Origin: Bacteroidota bacterium
Lineage (GTDB): Bacteria; Bacteroidota; Ignavibacteria; Ignavibacteriales; Melioribacteraceae
Reading direction: 5' to 3'
DNA length: 38,663 nucleotides
Assembly: GCA_023447335.1 (NCBI GenBank)
Contig: JAEXOD010000187.1
Span: forward strand, 1 to 38,663
Every line of letters starts with the position of its first letter. The first letter of the stretch is position 1. Under the pieces are notes generated by a model. The model worked only from the letters and a program-made list of their open reading frames with translations. It ran no database searches and was not told the DNA's origin. Shown one piece after another: positions 25,301-33,331 of the stretch. The position numbers and the translations under genes were made by a program.

Positions 25301-26706
25301 CAGATAAAGGAACAATTTATGACAGTATAAATAATAAGGCTTATTCATTATATGATAAAAATGTAAAAATTGTTCTTCCTTCAATGGGGATACATAGCAG
25401 CCAGGCAATGGAATCAAATTTTACTTATTTCGGAATAAAAAGTGAAGTATTACCAAAATATAACAATGACACTTTGAATATAGGTAGGGGTAATACATTA
25501 TGTAAGGAGTGTTTGCCGTTACAGTTATGTACCGGATCCATGCTTGAGTATTGTAAGAATAGAAAAGACCCAAACGAAATTACTTTATATTTTATGTCAA
25601 CAGGTAACGGACCTTGTAGGTTTGGTCAGTATTCGGTGTTTTTAGAAAATATTATAGCAAAAAATGGTATTCCGCGTTTAGGACTGTTTACTTTAAGTGA
25701 TGAAGACGGTTATACCGGTTTTGGGACAGAATTTTTTATTAGGGGTTGGGTTGCTTTTGTTATTGCCGATGTAATGAAAAATATTGAAAACGCAATAAAG
25801 GTATTAGCTTATAACAAAGCTGCCGCATTGCAGTTATTTAATGCCGAATGGGATAAAATACGAGCGGCTTTATCTAATAAACCTTTGAGTGAAGTTTATA
25901 CTCAGTTAGAAAAAACAACGGAGGTTTTGGCGAATATAGAAAAACGTTATTCGATTAAACAGGCAAAAAAAATATCTCTTATTGGGGAAATATTTGTAAG
26001 ACATGATGAATTTAGCAGAATGAATTTAATTGAAACTCTTGCTAGTAAAGATTTTATTGTTACTATTGCACCAATAAGCGAATATGTATATTATTCAGAG
26101 TATTTGGCAAAAAAGAAAAAAACAAAAGCAACAATAAAAGAAATAATGTACGATAAAATTAAATCTTTTGAACAAAAAAGAATAGAAAGAAAAATTAAAT
26201 TAATATTGGCTAAGTCAGATTTAGTTGAATACGAAACCGTCGAAATAGAAAAGATAATTGAAGCTGCTTCGGCTTTTTTGCCTGATGAACTGGAAGGAGA
26301 AGCCATATTAACGGTAGGTAGTGCATTAAAGGAAATACTTAGTAATTCATGCGGAATAATTTCACTTGGTCCATTTGGTTGTATGCCTTCAAGAATTGCA
26401 GAATCAATACTTAATGTAGAGATGAACTATGAAGGCAAATTAATAAGCGAGAGAAGGATAGATTATTTAAATACTAATTTCGATTCTTTGCCCTTTTTGG
26501 CTATTGAAACCGACGGTAATTTATTTCCGCCGATAATTCAATCGAAAATTGAAGTATTTATGCTAAATGCCGAAAGGTTATATTTTGAATTAAAGAGTGA
26601 ATCTAAAGCGGATTTAACTTTATCGGTAAAAGCACTAATAAAATATATTATAAATTTTTATACTGAAAAAGTGCCCCCTTTTAGTCTAAATTATGATGAA
26701 AGTTGA
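22369..26706 (+). CDS. Acyl-CoA dehydratase activase-type fusion protein (BadF/BadG/HgdC ATPases plus dehydratase-like region)
   Basis: A 1445-residue protein with two ASKHA ATPase units like the 2-hydroxyacyl-CoA dehydratase activator HgdC. Unit 1 (1-250) has cysteines C123 (NKCASGTGEFF) and C161 (GRCSVFC). Unit 2 (295-555) has a clean phosphate loop LGLDVGSTTTKA and cysteines C423 and C463. In HgdC dimers, equivalent cysteines hold a bridging [4Fe-4S] cluster. A Cys-rich stretch (584-613) follows, then a DUF2229-like domain and a dehydratase-subunit-like region with further cysteines (LCKECLPLQLC). Such giants are common in anaerobes, but their substrate is unknown. Unit 1's phosphate loop (CIGASIISIV) lacks the acidic residue. 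No separate dehydratase genes adjoin it. Confidence 0.88.
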   Translation: MNKYSNVGICIGASIISIVNTEPDSKNKPVVNRINSFPHNGNPLKAIKEILFDIEAEKLTITGRSIKDRLNIPSITEAQSIEYALEYLRLTPELVITAGAENFIIYFINKKRKIHKVTTGNKCASGTGEFFIQQLKRMDIGIAELENYDNSATPYNISGRCSVFCKSDCTHALNKGIEKSSIVAGLNKMMAEKIVNLISKYKDKSILLIGGTTKNKGFVNSLNSKLPKLYTCKESTYFEALGSSLYSYYNDLPSFNCRELNFDTNTRFTFHPPLRNFVDYVTFKEILLQEPKEGDECILGLDVGSTTTKAVLVRLTDNSIIGKVYLRTSGNPVEASIKCYKSLAKELNCSLNIVGLGVTGSGREIAALHAQTHSVINEIIAHAAATSYFDSSVDTIFEIGGQDAKYTHITGGTASDYAMNEACSAGTGSFLEEAAEETLKVSYTEIAEQALSSNNPPNFNDQCSAFISSDIKNALNEGIKQNDILAGLVYSICQNYVNRVKGNRPIGKKIFMQGGVCYNKSVPIAMAALTGKKIIVPPEPGLMGAFGVAIEVKNRINAGLIAKKTFDLNTLIDTKINYNKNFICPGGSEKCDRKCEITLFEINGKNYPFGGACSLYAGNVIDSKIKSGINYVKIRQDIVFKKYINAKNENIGKTVGILKSFLTNTYYPLFHNFFTALGFNVILEAEQDKEGTERMSSSFCYPVEISHNLLHNIIKKKPNYLFIPHIKEFKKSIKDDVEQKACVILQAENYYLKTAFKEELTGVEVLSPVINFNNLDDEKSGLLKMAVNLGVSLIKAKEALKNAVNIQQKVFSEFKEYGKKFLEEIDLEENNFGIVILGRAYNSYADEANLGIPKKISSRGISVIPHDFLPNEEPENLNHMYWGQGSQILKSAKLVKSNPKLFPVYITNFSCGPDSFLLGYFRDIMGDKPSLTLELDSHTADAGINTRIEAAIDIFIRYKTISDNVTFNQIYNKPLKLTDKGTIYDSINNKAYSLYDKNVKIVLPSMGIHSSQAMESNFTYFGIKSEVLPKYNNDTLNIGRGNTLCKECLPLQLCTGSMLEYCKNRKDPNEITLYFMSTGNGPCRFGQYSVFLENIIAKNGIPRLGLFTLSDEDGYTGFGTEFFIRGWVAFVIADVMKNIENAIKVLAYNKAAALQLFNAEWDKIRAALSNKPLSEVYTQLEKTTEVLANIEKRYSIKQAKKISLIGEIFVRHDEFSRMNLIETLASKDFIVTIAPISEYVYYSEYLAKKKKTKATIKEIMYDKIKSFEQKRIERKIKLILAKSDLVEYETVEIEKIIEAASAFLPDELEGEAILTVGSALKEILSNSCGIISLGPFGCMPSRIAESILNVEMNYEGKLISERRIDYLNTNFDSLPFLAIETDGNLFPPIIQSKIEVFMLNAERLYFELKSESKADLTLSVKALIKYIINFYTEKVPPFSLNYDES

Positions 26707-26751
26707 CGGGAAAAATAGTTTATCAAGAATTTAATGGGTTAATAAAATTAT

Positions 26752-27414
26752 ATGATAGAAGACAAATTTAAACTTAGCTTTAAACAAGTAAACAAACTTG
26801 TTTCTTTTATTGAAAGAATGGGGGAAGATACGGAAATAGAAGAACCATCCATTTTGCATGCGCAAATAATTGAAAATTTTTTAAAAGTATTAAATAAATC
26901 TTGTCCGTCAAGTAGATTTAAAAAAGTTTTGGATATTGGTTGTGGTAGCGGAGGAGCACTTGAAGAATTAACGAAATATGGTTATGACCCCATCGGTATT
27001 TCAATAAACAAAAAAGAAGTAGAGATTTGTAAAAATAAAGGGTATAAAGCACTACTTATGGATCAATCGTTTTTAGAATTTGAGGATAAAACGTTTGATA
27101 TTATTTGGGCTCGTCATGTTTTGGAACATAGTATTATGCCTGCATATACATTGCAAGAATTTAAACGTGTGTTAAAAGATGACGGGATTTTATATATTGA
27201 AGTTCCCTCCCCTTCAACTCAAATAGTTCACGAAAATAATCCGTATCATTTTAGTATGTTCACCAAAAATGTTTGGACTGCATTATTTATTAAATCGGGA
27301 TTTAAATTAGTTTATGAAAATATAATTAGTTTTGTTGTTCCTCAACCGAACGGGAAAGAATTAGATGATGAATATATTAATTTTTACCTAATTAAAGATG
27401 AACAAAAAGTTTAA
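26752..27414 (+). CDS. Class I SAM-dependent methyltransferase
   Basis: A 220-residue Rossmann-fold methyltransferase. Motif I DIGCGSGGA begins at D61, a second strand ends in GISINKKEVEICK, and the ARHVLEHSIMP segment is typical of the UbiE/Methyltransf_11-type superfamily. The post-motif strand is LYIEVPSPS. The acceptor substrate is not readable. It overlaps the archease gene by 17 bp, and archease overlaps rtcB, so the three genes probably form one transcript. This makes an RNA or protein substrate tied to RNA ligation a reasonable but unproved idea. A 45-bp gap separates it from the activase gene. Confidence 0.9.
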   Translation: MIEDKFKLSFKQVNKLVSFIERMGEDTEIEEPSILHAQIIENFLKVLNKSCPSSRFKKVLDIGCGSGGALEELTKYGYDPIGISINKKEVEICKNKGYKALLMDQSFLEFEDKTFDIIWARHVLEHSIMPAYTLQEFKRVLKDDGILYIEVPSPSTQIVHENNPYHFSMFTKNVWTALFIKSGFKLVYENIISFVVPQPNGKELDDEYINFYLIKDEQKV

Positions 27415-27829
27415 ATTACTAAATCATACCGCAGATATTAAAGTTGAAATTTACGGTAATGATATTAATGATTTATTTAATTCGGGATACTTGGCTTGGC
27501 GTTATATTGTAAGTGAAATAAACGAAATAAAAACTGAAGATAAAGATATTAAAATATCTATTTCCGAAAACAATTTGGAATATTTATTAGCTGAATATAT
27601 TAAAGAATTAAATTATTATTTAACCGTAAAAAAAATTATGCTAATAAATCCCAAAATTACTTTTACACAAAATGATGAAAAGTACACCATTAATTGCGAA
27701 TTTACGGAATTAAATATAAACGAAAACGATATAATAATTAAGGAAGAAATTAAAGCGGTAACATTACATAAATTAAGTATTACAAATAGTAATAATAAAC
27801 TTATTGCAAAAATAATTTTAGATGTTTAA
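27398..27829 (+). CDS. Archease, RtcB-activating protein
   Basis: A 143-residue archease. Diagnostic features are the N-terminal NHTADIKVEIYG (H10, D13), the central ENNLEYLLAEYIKEL, EIKAVTLHKLSI near 118-129, and a C-terminal strand ending in Asp-Val (D142). Acidic residues at these positions bind the metal in known archeases. Archease speeds up guanylylation and turnover of the RNA ligase RtcB and broadens its nucleotide use. The gene overlaps both the methyltransferase (upstream) and rtcB (downstream, 8 bp), which strongly supports the identification. Length fits the family. Confidence 0.92.
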   Translation: MNKKFKLLNHTADIKVEIYGNDINDLFNSGYLAWRYIVSEINEIKTEDKDIKISISENNLEYLLAEYIKELNYYLTVKKIMLINPKITFTQNDEKYTINCEFTELNINENDIIIKEEIKAVTLHKLSITNSNNKLIAKIILDV

Positions 27830-29291
27830 CAACATGAAGATAAACGGAATAGAATTAAATAAAATAAATGAAAATTTGTGGGAAATTCCGCAATACGGCA
27901 AAATGAATGTAGCCGGTAGAGTATATTCCGATATTAATATGCTTACTAACGTTATTGCAAATGATGAAGCATTAAAACAAGTTGTAAATGTAGCTACTTT
28001 ACCCGGAATAGTAAATTATAGTTTGGCTATGCCGGATATTCATTGGGGTTACGGTTTCCCTATCGGAGGAGTTGCTGCAACAGATATCGAAAGCGGAGGA
28101 GTAATATCTCCCGGCGGTGTTGGATATGATATTAATTGTGGTGTTAGGTTAGCAACTACGGCTTTGCAAAAAAAAGATATTATCGGTAAGCTTGAAAAAC
28201 TTGTAAATAAATTATTTGAAGTTATACCGACCGGATTAGGTTCGTCCGGTGCAATAAAAATATTAAAACCAAATGAACTTAGAGTATTATTAAACAAAGG
28301 TGCAAAATGGGGAGTAGAAAACGGTTATGGAACCTCTGAAGATTTAATATTTACTGAAGAAAACGGATGTATAGGAAATGTAGATTCATCTTTTATTAGC
28401 AATAAAGCAATTGAAAGAGGGTTAGATCAAGCAGGTACGTTAGGAAGCGGCAATCATTTTATTGAAATTGATTATGTTGATGAAATATTTGATGACAAAA
28501 TTGCGGAAGTATTTGGGTTACGAAAAAATCAAATTGTTGTACTAATTCATACAGGTTCAAGGGGATTGGGATATCAAATATGTGATGATTATTTAATGAA
28601 ATTTGTTAAATCACCTGTTTTTGCATCTTATAATTTACCTGATAGACAGCTTGCTTGTATGCCCGTAAAATCTAAGGAAGGGGAGGAGTATCTTAACGCC
28701 ATGAATTGTGCCGCAAATTTTGCATGGAATAATAGACAAATAATTATGTCCTTAGTTAAATCGTGCTTTAAAAGCGTTTTTGATTTGGGTGATAAATCAT
28801 TGGAATTTAAATTGCTTTATGATTTAGCTCATAATATTGCAAAGATTGAAAATCATAATGTTAATAATAAAAGAAGAAAACTTTGTGTTCATAGAAAAGG
28901 AGCAACACGAGCTTTTGGTCCCGGAAATGATTTAATACCGGAAAGTTATAGAAGCATAGGGCAGCCGGTACTTGTTCCGGGTGATATGGGGCGTTATTCG
29001 TTTATTGCAGTCGGTACTTCTAAGGCAATGGATGAAACTTTTGGTAGCAGTTGCCACGGTGCGGGTAGGGTGCTTAGTAGAAATAAAGCTTTGCATAAAT
29101 TTGGCAAAGATGATTTAATAGGCAATTTAAAGAAAAAAGGGATACTTGTTGTTGCAGATAATAAAAAAACCGTTGCGGAAGAAATTTCGGAAGCTTATAA
29201 AAATGTAGAAAATGTTATTAACATTATGCATGATAGTGAAATAATAAAAAAAGTTGCTAAAATAAAACCGCTTGGGGTAATAAAAGGATAG
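27822..29291 (+). CDS. rtcB: tRNA-splicing/repair RNA ligase RtcB
   Basis: A 489-residue RtcB without intein. All metal and catalytic residues are visible: C106 (GYDINCGVRL), H212 (GSGNHFIEI), H243 (VLIHTGSRG), H337 (YDLAHNIAKIENH), and the guanylylated H412 (GSSCHGAGRV). RKGATRAFGPG, a nucleotide-binding segment, is also intact. RtcB joins 2',3'-cyclic phosphate or 3'-phosphate RNA ends to 5'-OH ends with GTP and Mn(II). ATG 27822 overlaps archease by 8 bp; an in-frame ATG at 27834 is an equally plausible start. With no recognised intron-containing tRNA here, RNA repair is the more likely role in a bacterium (inference). Confidence 0.96.
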   Translation: MFNNMKINGIELNKINENLWEIPQYGKMNVAGRVYSDINMLTNVIANDEALKQVVNVATLPGIVNYSLAMPDIHWGYGFPIGGVAATDIESGGVISPGGVGYDINCGVRLATTALQKKDIIGKLEKLVNKLFEVIPTGLGSSGAIKILKPNELRVLLNKGAKWGVENGYGTSEDLIFTEENGCIGNVDSSFISNKAIERGLDQAGTLGSGNHFIEIDYVDEIFDDKIAEVFGLRKNQIVVLIHTGSRGLGYQICDDYLMKFVKSPVFASYNLPDRQLACMPVKSKEGEEYLNAMNCAANFAWNNRQIIMSLVKSCFKSVFDLGDKSLEFKLLYDLAHNIAKIENHNVNNKRRKLCVHRKGATRAFGPGNDLIPESYRSIGQPVLVPGDMGRYSFIAVGTSKAMDETFGSSCHGAGRVLSRNKALHKFGKDDLIGNLKKKGILVVADNKKTVAEEISEAYKNVENVINIMHDSEIIKKVAKIKPLGVIKG

Positions 29292-29343
29292 AAATTAAAG
29301 GATTAATTATTAATTCAAGAATTAAAAAATATTGAGAATTCTT

Positions 29344-30570
29344 ATGCAAAAAATTGTGTTTATATTACTAGTTTTTTCTGTAATATTACAGGCTCAGGAT
29401 AAAACCGAATTAAATAATATTGCCGGTAAAAGCAGTATAAATATCGAAAGCGGAAATGCCCAAGAACTTGGTTTTAAGCAAACGGAAATGAAGTCGTTTG
29501 TTGATAAAATAAAACTACTAAGTGAATTATTTTCGGGTTGCGAAGAATTTAAGAAGCCTAAGGGGGTTGATTTAGAAATAATCTCTCAATTTAATAATTC
29601 GAACAAATTTGGTGATTATAAAAAATATAACGAGCCCATTACTAACAATCTTACACTTTTTATTTATAAATACATCAAAGACGAAAACGGTGAAATATAC
29701 TCGAATTCCTCTGACGGTGCCTATTTATCAATAGACATAAATACATTATCGGGAAAATTTACGGATTTAACCATGATGTCGTTTTATAATCTGAAAAAAA
29801 CGGATGAATATTTACCTGAATACATGATTGAGGATTTTTTCTTTGAACCAAAGATTATTAATACATTTGAAAATTATAATGTTTATGAAAATGGTACAAT
29901 TGTAGTTTCTTCAAAAAATATTTCTCTCTTTACTCCCTTAACTATTGAAGAATACCTAAACGGATTAATAAAAATTCACAAATTTGAGATTGAAAAAATA
30001 AAAATATATATTGAAGAAAATATCACAACTCTTCCTATAAAAATTAAAGCGGAAGAATTAGAAAGAAATAAAGCTTATAAAGAAGCTTACGCACAATTAT
30101 TAAAAATTAATAAAAGTGAAGCCGAGAATTTTAAGCAGGAATATCTAAAAGCTGAAAAAGAAATTAAAATTGCGAATGAACAAAATATTAAAGATACCGC
30201 AGAATATCGAAAAAATTTTGCGAATGAAATAAAAAATAGAGAAGAGATTATTGAAAAACTAAATGCCGAACTGAATTCATATTCAGGAGAAAGTAAAAAA
30301 ACACAAGCCTTTGTTGGTGATATGATTGGCTACGATAGCTCCTTTTTAACAAATAAAGAAAACGGCAGAGGACTTGTTAAAATTAATAGAGGTGCTTTTG
30401 AAGAAGGAAGCTCACCTGAAAAAATCCGATTTTTGATTTTAAAAACTTATCCTATTTCAATTAACGACTTATTAACTAATACATACAATAACGAAGAAAT
30501 TACATTAAGTTATTTACACAAGTTTTTGGCGAAAGTTAAAAAAGCGGATATAGAAAAACTATTAAAATAA
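29344..30570 (+). CDS. Exported hypothetical protein with C-terminal-half coiled coil
   Basis: A 408-residue protein I do not recognise. It starts with a signal peptide (MQKIVFILLVFSVILQAQ, cleavage near AQ-DK). There is no lipobox cysteine and no T9SS tail, so a periplasmic location is likely. Residues ~25-215 look like a mixed alpha/beta domain. About 225-320 is rich in K, E and A with heptad-like spacing (coiled coil). About 320-408 is a compact final region with GDMIGYDSSF and ending in KVKKADIEKLLK. ATG 29344 is preferred over TTG 29332 because it places the signal peptide at the N-terminus. It lies 52 bp after rtcB and may be separately transcribed. Confidence 0.7.
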   Translation: MQKIVFILLVFSVILQAQDKTELNNIAGKSSINIESGNAQELGFKQTEMKSFVDKIKLLSELFSGCEEFKKPKGVDLEIISQFNNSNKFGDYKKYNEPITNNLTLFIYKYIKDENGEIYSNSSDGAYLSIDINTLSGKFTDLTMMSFYNLKKTDEYLPEYMIEDFFFEPKIINTFENYNVYENGTIVVSSKNISLFTPLTIEEYLNGLIKIHKFEIEKIKIYIEENITTLPIKIKAEELERNKAYKEAYAQLLKINKSEAENFKQEYLKAEKEIKIANEQNIKDTAEYRKNFANEIKNREEIIEKLNAELNSYSGESKKTQAFVGDMIGYDSSFLTNKENGRGLVKINRGAFEEGSSPEKIRFLILKTYPISINDLLTNTYNNEEITLSYLHKFLAKVKKADIEKLLK

Positions 30571-30640
30571 GTATTATTTTCTTCCTCGATTTGTTCGTAT
30601 AAATTTAATATTTTGCAATTTTAATTATTACAAGGGTTTT

Positions 30641-32239
30641 ATGAAAAAAATATTTTACTTTGTCTTATTTTTCGTTTCTCAAGTAGCTTTCGGGCAGATT
30701 AGTATAGGAGATGTTAAACAATTTTATAGTGTATCTTATATAGATTGGGATGCGAATGATCCCCAAAGAATTATTACGGCAACGTGTAAAGGTATATCAG
30801 AACACGCTTATTTGTTTGTTGATAATTCTGCTTATCAACCTTCCCAAACCCAAGTTAATAATTTGCTCGAAAAATTTGAAAACTCGTTTGTCCCTATTCA
30901 AACTTCTTTTTACGGTGAAATTCCCAATGCGTTAGACAATGATCCGAGAATTTATATGCTTGCAGTGGGTAACGAGTGGTGGGGTGGATATTTTGACCCG
31001 GCACATCAAATGAAAGATAGTTTGGTTTATGCAAAATGGGGAAAACACAGTAACGAAAAAGAAATGATTTATTTTATTGCCGATTATTTTGGTAATGATT
31101 ATATATATGAAGTTGTCTCACATGAGTTTGGGCATCTTTTACATTGGGGACAAGACCACTCGCCTGAGCCTATAGAAAATCCGGTAATATTTTGGGAAGA
31201 GGCATGGGTCGATGAACAATTTAGCACATTTTCACCTGTTATTACGCTAGAAGATATAAATTCTACTGATTTGGTAGATAACGGTGCGTTTTTCTCATCT
31301 AATCCAAATTTGCCTTTTATATATTTTAATACCGGGGCTAATTATAATGCCGTTAAATTATTTATTACATATATGTATGAACACTATGGTGATACCACTT
31401 ATGTTAAAAAATTAATTTCCGAGCAAGAAAACGGTATAAAGGGGATAAATAAAACGCTTGCAGAATTAGGGCATAATAAACTATTTTCGGATGTTTTTAC
31501 AGAATGGGTAATTGCAAATTATTTAGATAATACAACTTTTTTGGATGGAAAGTACGGGTATAAACATTATAATTTTGTTGGTTGCAGATTAGAAAAAACG
31601 TTTAATACATTCCCCACTGTTGTTACTTCTTCATCAATTAAAGCATATGCGGCTAAGTATTATTTATTTACTACAAATAAAGAAGAACCAATTAAAATAT
31701 CATTTAATAAAAACAATAGTATATTTAACGTAAGTTTTATTTTATATAAAAATACTGTCGCAAATCCGGTTGAAGTAATTGAATATAAAAACGTTAATGC
31801 TGCAGAATATGATTTTGAAAATTTTGGCAAAGAATATAATAGAATAGCCATGGTTGTTGCTAACGTAGATTCTCTTTTGGACTATAACAATTCTGCCAAC
31901 TATAACGTGTCGGCTTCAAAATTAATTGTATCGGTTGATGACGAAAATGAAAGTCCGAATGATTTTAGAATGTCCGAATTTTATCCTAATCCGTTTAATC
32001 CTGTTTCAAAATGTGATTTTTATGTACCTTATGAAAGTAATATAAAAATTAGTTTGTTTAATTTGATAGGAGAAAAAATTGCTGTTTTAAAAGAAAATAC
32101 ATTTTCGGCGGGCTACCATAATTTTGAATTTAACGGTATTGGTTTAGCAAGCGGCATGTATTTAATAAAATTAGACGGAGTGTCGTTAAATAATGACAAT
32201 AAGTTTTCATCGACTAAAAAAATAATGCTTCAAAAATAA
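30641..32239 (+). CDS. Secreted zinc metalloprotease-like protein with T9SS sorting domain
   Basis: A 532-residue secreted protein. The signal peptide (residues 1-18, ending VAFG) is followed by a catalytic region with the zinc motif H161-E162-x2-H165 in HEFGHLLHWGQD and a downstream WEEAWVDEQ (185-193) that may supply the third ligand. The C-terminal ~80 residues form a type IX secretion sorting domain (FYPNPFNPVSK ... SGMYLIKL ... KKIMLQK). It is therefore probably exported through the outer membrane and attached or released. The HExxHxxH pattern recalls the M30/hyicolysin-like group among zincin families, but that assignment is tentative. No prodomain motif is evident. The gene stands alone, with 70 bp upstream. 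Confidence 0.85.
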   Translation: MKKIFYFVLFFVSQVAFGQISIGDVKQFYSVSYIDWDANDPQRIITATCKGISEHAYLFVDNSAYQPSQTQVNNLLEKFENSFVPIQTSFYGEIPNALDNDPRIYMLAVGNEWWGGYFDPAHQMKDSLVYAKWGKHSNEKEMIYFIADYFGNDYIYEVVSHEFGHLLHWGQDHSPEPIENPVIFWEEAWVDEQFSTFSPVITLEDINSTDLVDNGAFFSSNPNLPFIYFNTGANYNAVKLFITYMYEHYGDTTYVKKLISEQENGIKGINKTLAELGHNKLFSDVFTEWVIANYLDNTTFLDGKYGYKHYNFVGCRLEKTFNTFPTVVTSSSIKAYAAKYYLFTTNKEEPIKISFNKNNSIFNVSFILYKNTVANPVEVIEYKNVNAAEYDFENFGKEYNRIAMVVANVDSLLDYNNSANYNVSASKLIVSVDDENESPNDFRMSEFYPNPFNPVSKCDFYVPYESNIKISLFNLIGEKIAVLKENTFSAGYHNFEFNGIGLASGMYLIKLDGVSLNNDNKFSSTKKIMLQK

Positions 32240-32252
32240 TAGCGAGTAAGGA

Positions 32253-33197
32253 TTGTTTAATTTTAGAACTGAAATTAACACTAAGAAATATGACTTTTGT
32301 ATTTCCCATAATGATAATATTTTAACCGTAGGATCTTGCTTTTCGGATAATATAGGAGATTATTTAGAGAAGTATAAATTTAATATATGTATAAATCCTT
32401 TCGGAGTATTATATAATCCTGCAAGTATATATAATACTTTATCATTTGCGGCAATAAATAAAAAGTTTTCTGTTGAAGATTTAATATATGACCAAGAAGA
32501 ATATCACAGTTTTTATCATCATAGTGATTTTTCGTTTCATAACCATGAAACGGTTCTCAAAAATATAAATGACTTAAATAGTAAAATTTACGAACTTTTG
32601 CAAAAATTAGATGTAGTAATTATAACTTATGGTACTTCAATAGTTTATGAGTATAAAGATAATTGTGCGATAGTTTCGAATTGCCATAAAATTCCAAGTG
32701 TAAAGTTTAATAAATATATGCTATCGTTTGATGAAATAGATAGTTATGTAAAGAAAACAATTGAGTTATTCAAAAATTTTAATAAGGATGTTAAAATTAT
32801 TTTTACCGTTAGCCCGGTTAGGCATTGGAAAGACGGAGCTATAGAAAATAATCTTAGTAAATCGTTACTATCTGTAGCAATACACAATAATCCGGTTGAA
32901 AATGTTTATTATTTTCCGTCTTACGAAATTGTTATGGATGATTTAAGAGATTACCGTTATTACAAACGCGATTTAATTCACCCTAACGAATTGGCAGTAG
33001 AGTATATTTGGGAAAAGTTTTCGAAGTCTTTTTTTGAGCAAGAGACTGAAAGTTTGATTAAAGAAATTGATTATATTATAAATGCATTAAATCATAAACC
33101 TCGAAATCCTAATTCTCCTAAACATCTTCAGTTTATGGAAAATGTTGATAATAAAATAAAAGAATTGAAGCTAAAACATCAAAACATTATTTTTTAG
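32253..33197 (+). CDS. GSCFA domain protein
   Basis: A 314-residue protein with the family-naming GSCF motif (residues 27-30, LTVGSCFSDNIG). It also has VIITYGTSIVYEY, the SPVRHWKDGA block, and a C-terminal RDLIHPNELAVEYIWEKF, all typical of GSCFA proteins of Bacteroidota. The D-x2-H pair in DLIHPN resembles the catalytic Asp-His of SGNH hydrolases, and the GSCF Ser the nucleophile, so an esterase-like function is often suggested but not established. No signal peptide. The start is TTG 32253 with TAAGGA nearby; no in-frame ATG precedes the conserved FRTEI. It follows the protease gene by 13 bp. Confidence 0.9.
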   Translation: MFNFRTEINTKKYDFCISHNDNILTVGSCFSDNIGDYLEKYKFNICINPFGVLYNPASIYNTLSFAAINKKFSVEDLIYDQEEYHSFYHHSDFSFHNHETVLKNINDLNSKIYELLQKLDVVIITYGTSIVYEYKDNCAIVSNCHKIPSVKFNKYMLSFDEIDSYVKKTIELFKNFNKDVKIIFTVSPVRHWKDGAIENNLSKSLLSVAIHNNPVENVYYFPSYEIVMDDLRDYRYYKRDLIHPNELAVEYIWEKFSKSFFEQETESLIKEIDYIINALNHKPRNPNSPKHLQFMENVDNKIKELKLKHQNIIF

Positions 33198-33210
33198 AAT
33201 AATTGTTTTC

Positions 33211-33240
33211 CTGCATGCGATTGCGCAGTCTTGTTTTTTT
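33211..33240 (+). terminator. Possible rho-independent terminator after the GSCFA gene
   Basis: A short GC-rich hairpin (TGCG ATTG CGCA, with an alternative CTGC/GCAG pairing) is followed by a T-rich run (TCTTGTTTTTTT). It lies 14 bp past the GSCFA stop. The stem is only four to six pairs, so this is a weak prediction. Confidence 0.4.
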
Positions 33241-33251
33241 CTGATTTTAAC

Positions 33252-33282
33252 TTGCTATAACAATTAATAAAATTTATCTTTG
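33252..33282 (+). promoter_or_regulatory. Bacteroidota-type promoter of the restriction-modification operon
   Basis: TTG (33252-33254), 20 bp, then TATCTTTG (33275-33282) closely fits the Bacteroidota consensus TTTG-N19-TAnnTTTG. It lies 49 bp before the methyltransferase start codon, in a short AT-rich leader. It is the best promoter match I found in the window. Confidence 0.55.
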
Positions 33283-33331
33283 TTAAATAAATTTAAAGTT
33301 TAAAACCAAGATAATTAAAGAAGTAAAAACA

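Noticed and set aside
27822..29291. Intein in RtcB
   Set aside because: The protein is 489 residues with uninterrupted active-site motifs, the normal intein-free length.
29310..29325. Perfect AT palindrome TTAATTC-AA-GAATTAA between rtcB and the next gene
   Set aside because: In sequence this AT-rich, a 7-bp A/T stem is easily found by chance and no T-run follows it. It may be an operator, but there is no support.
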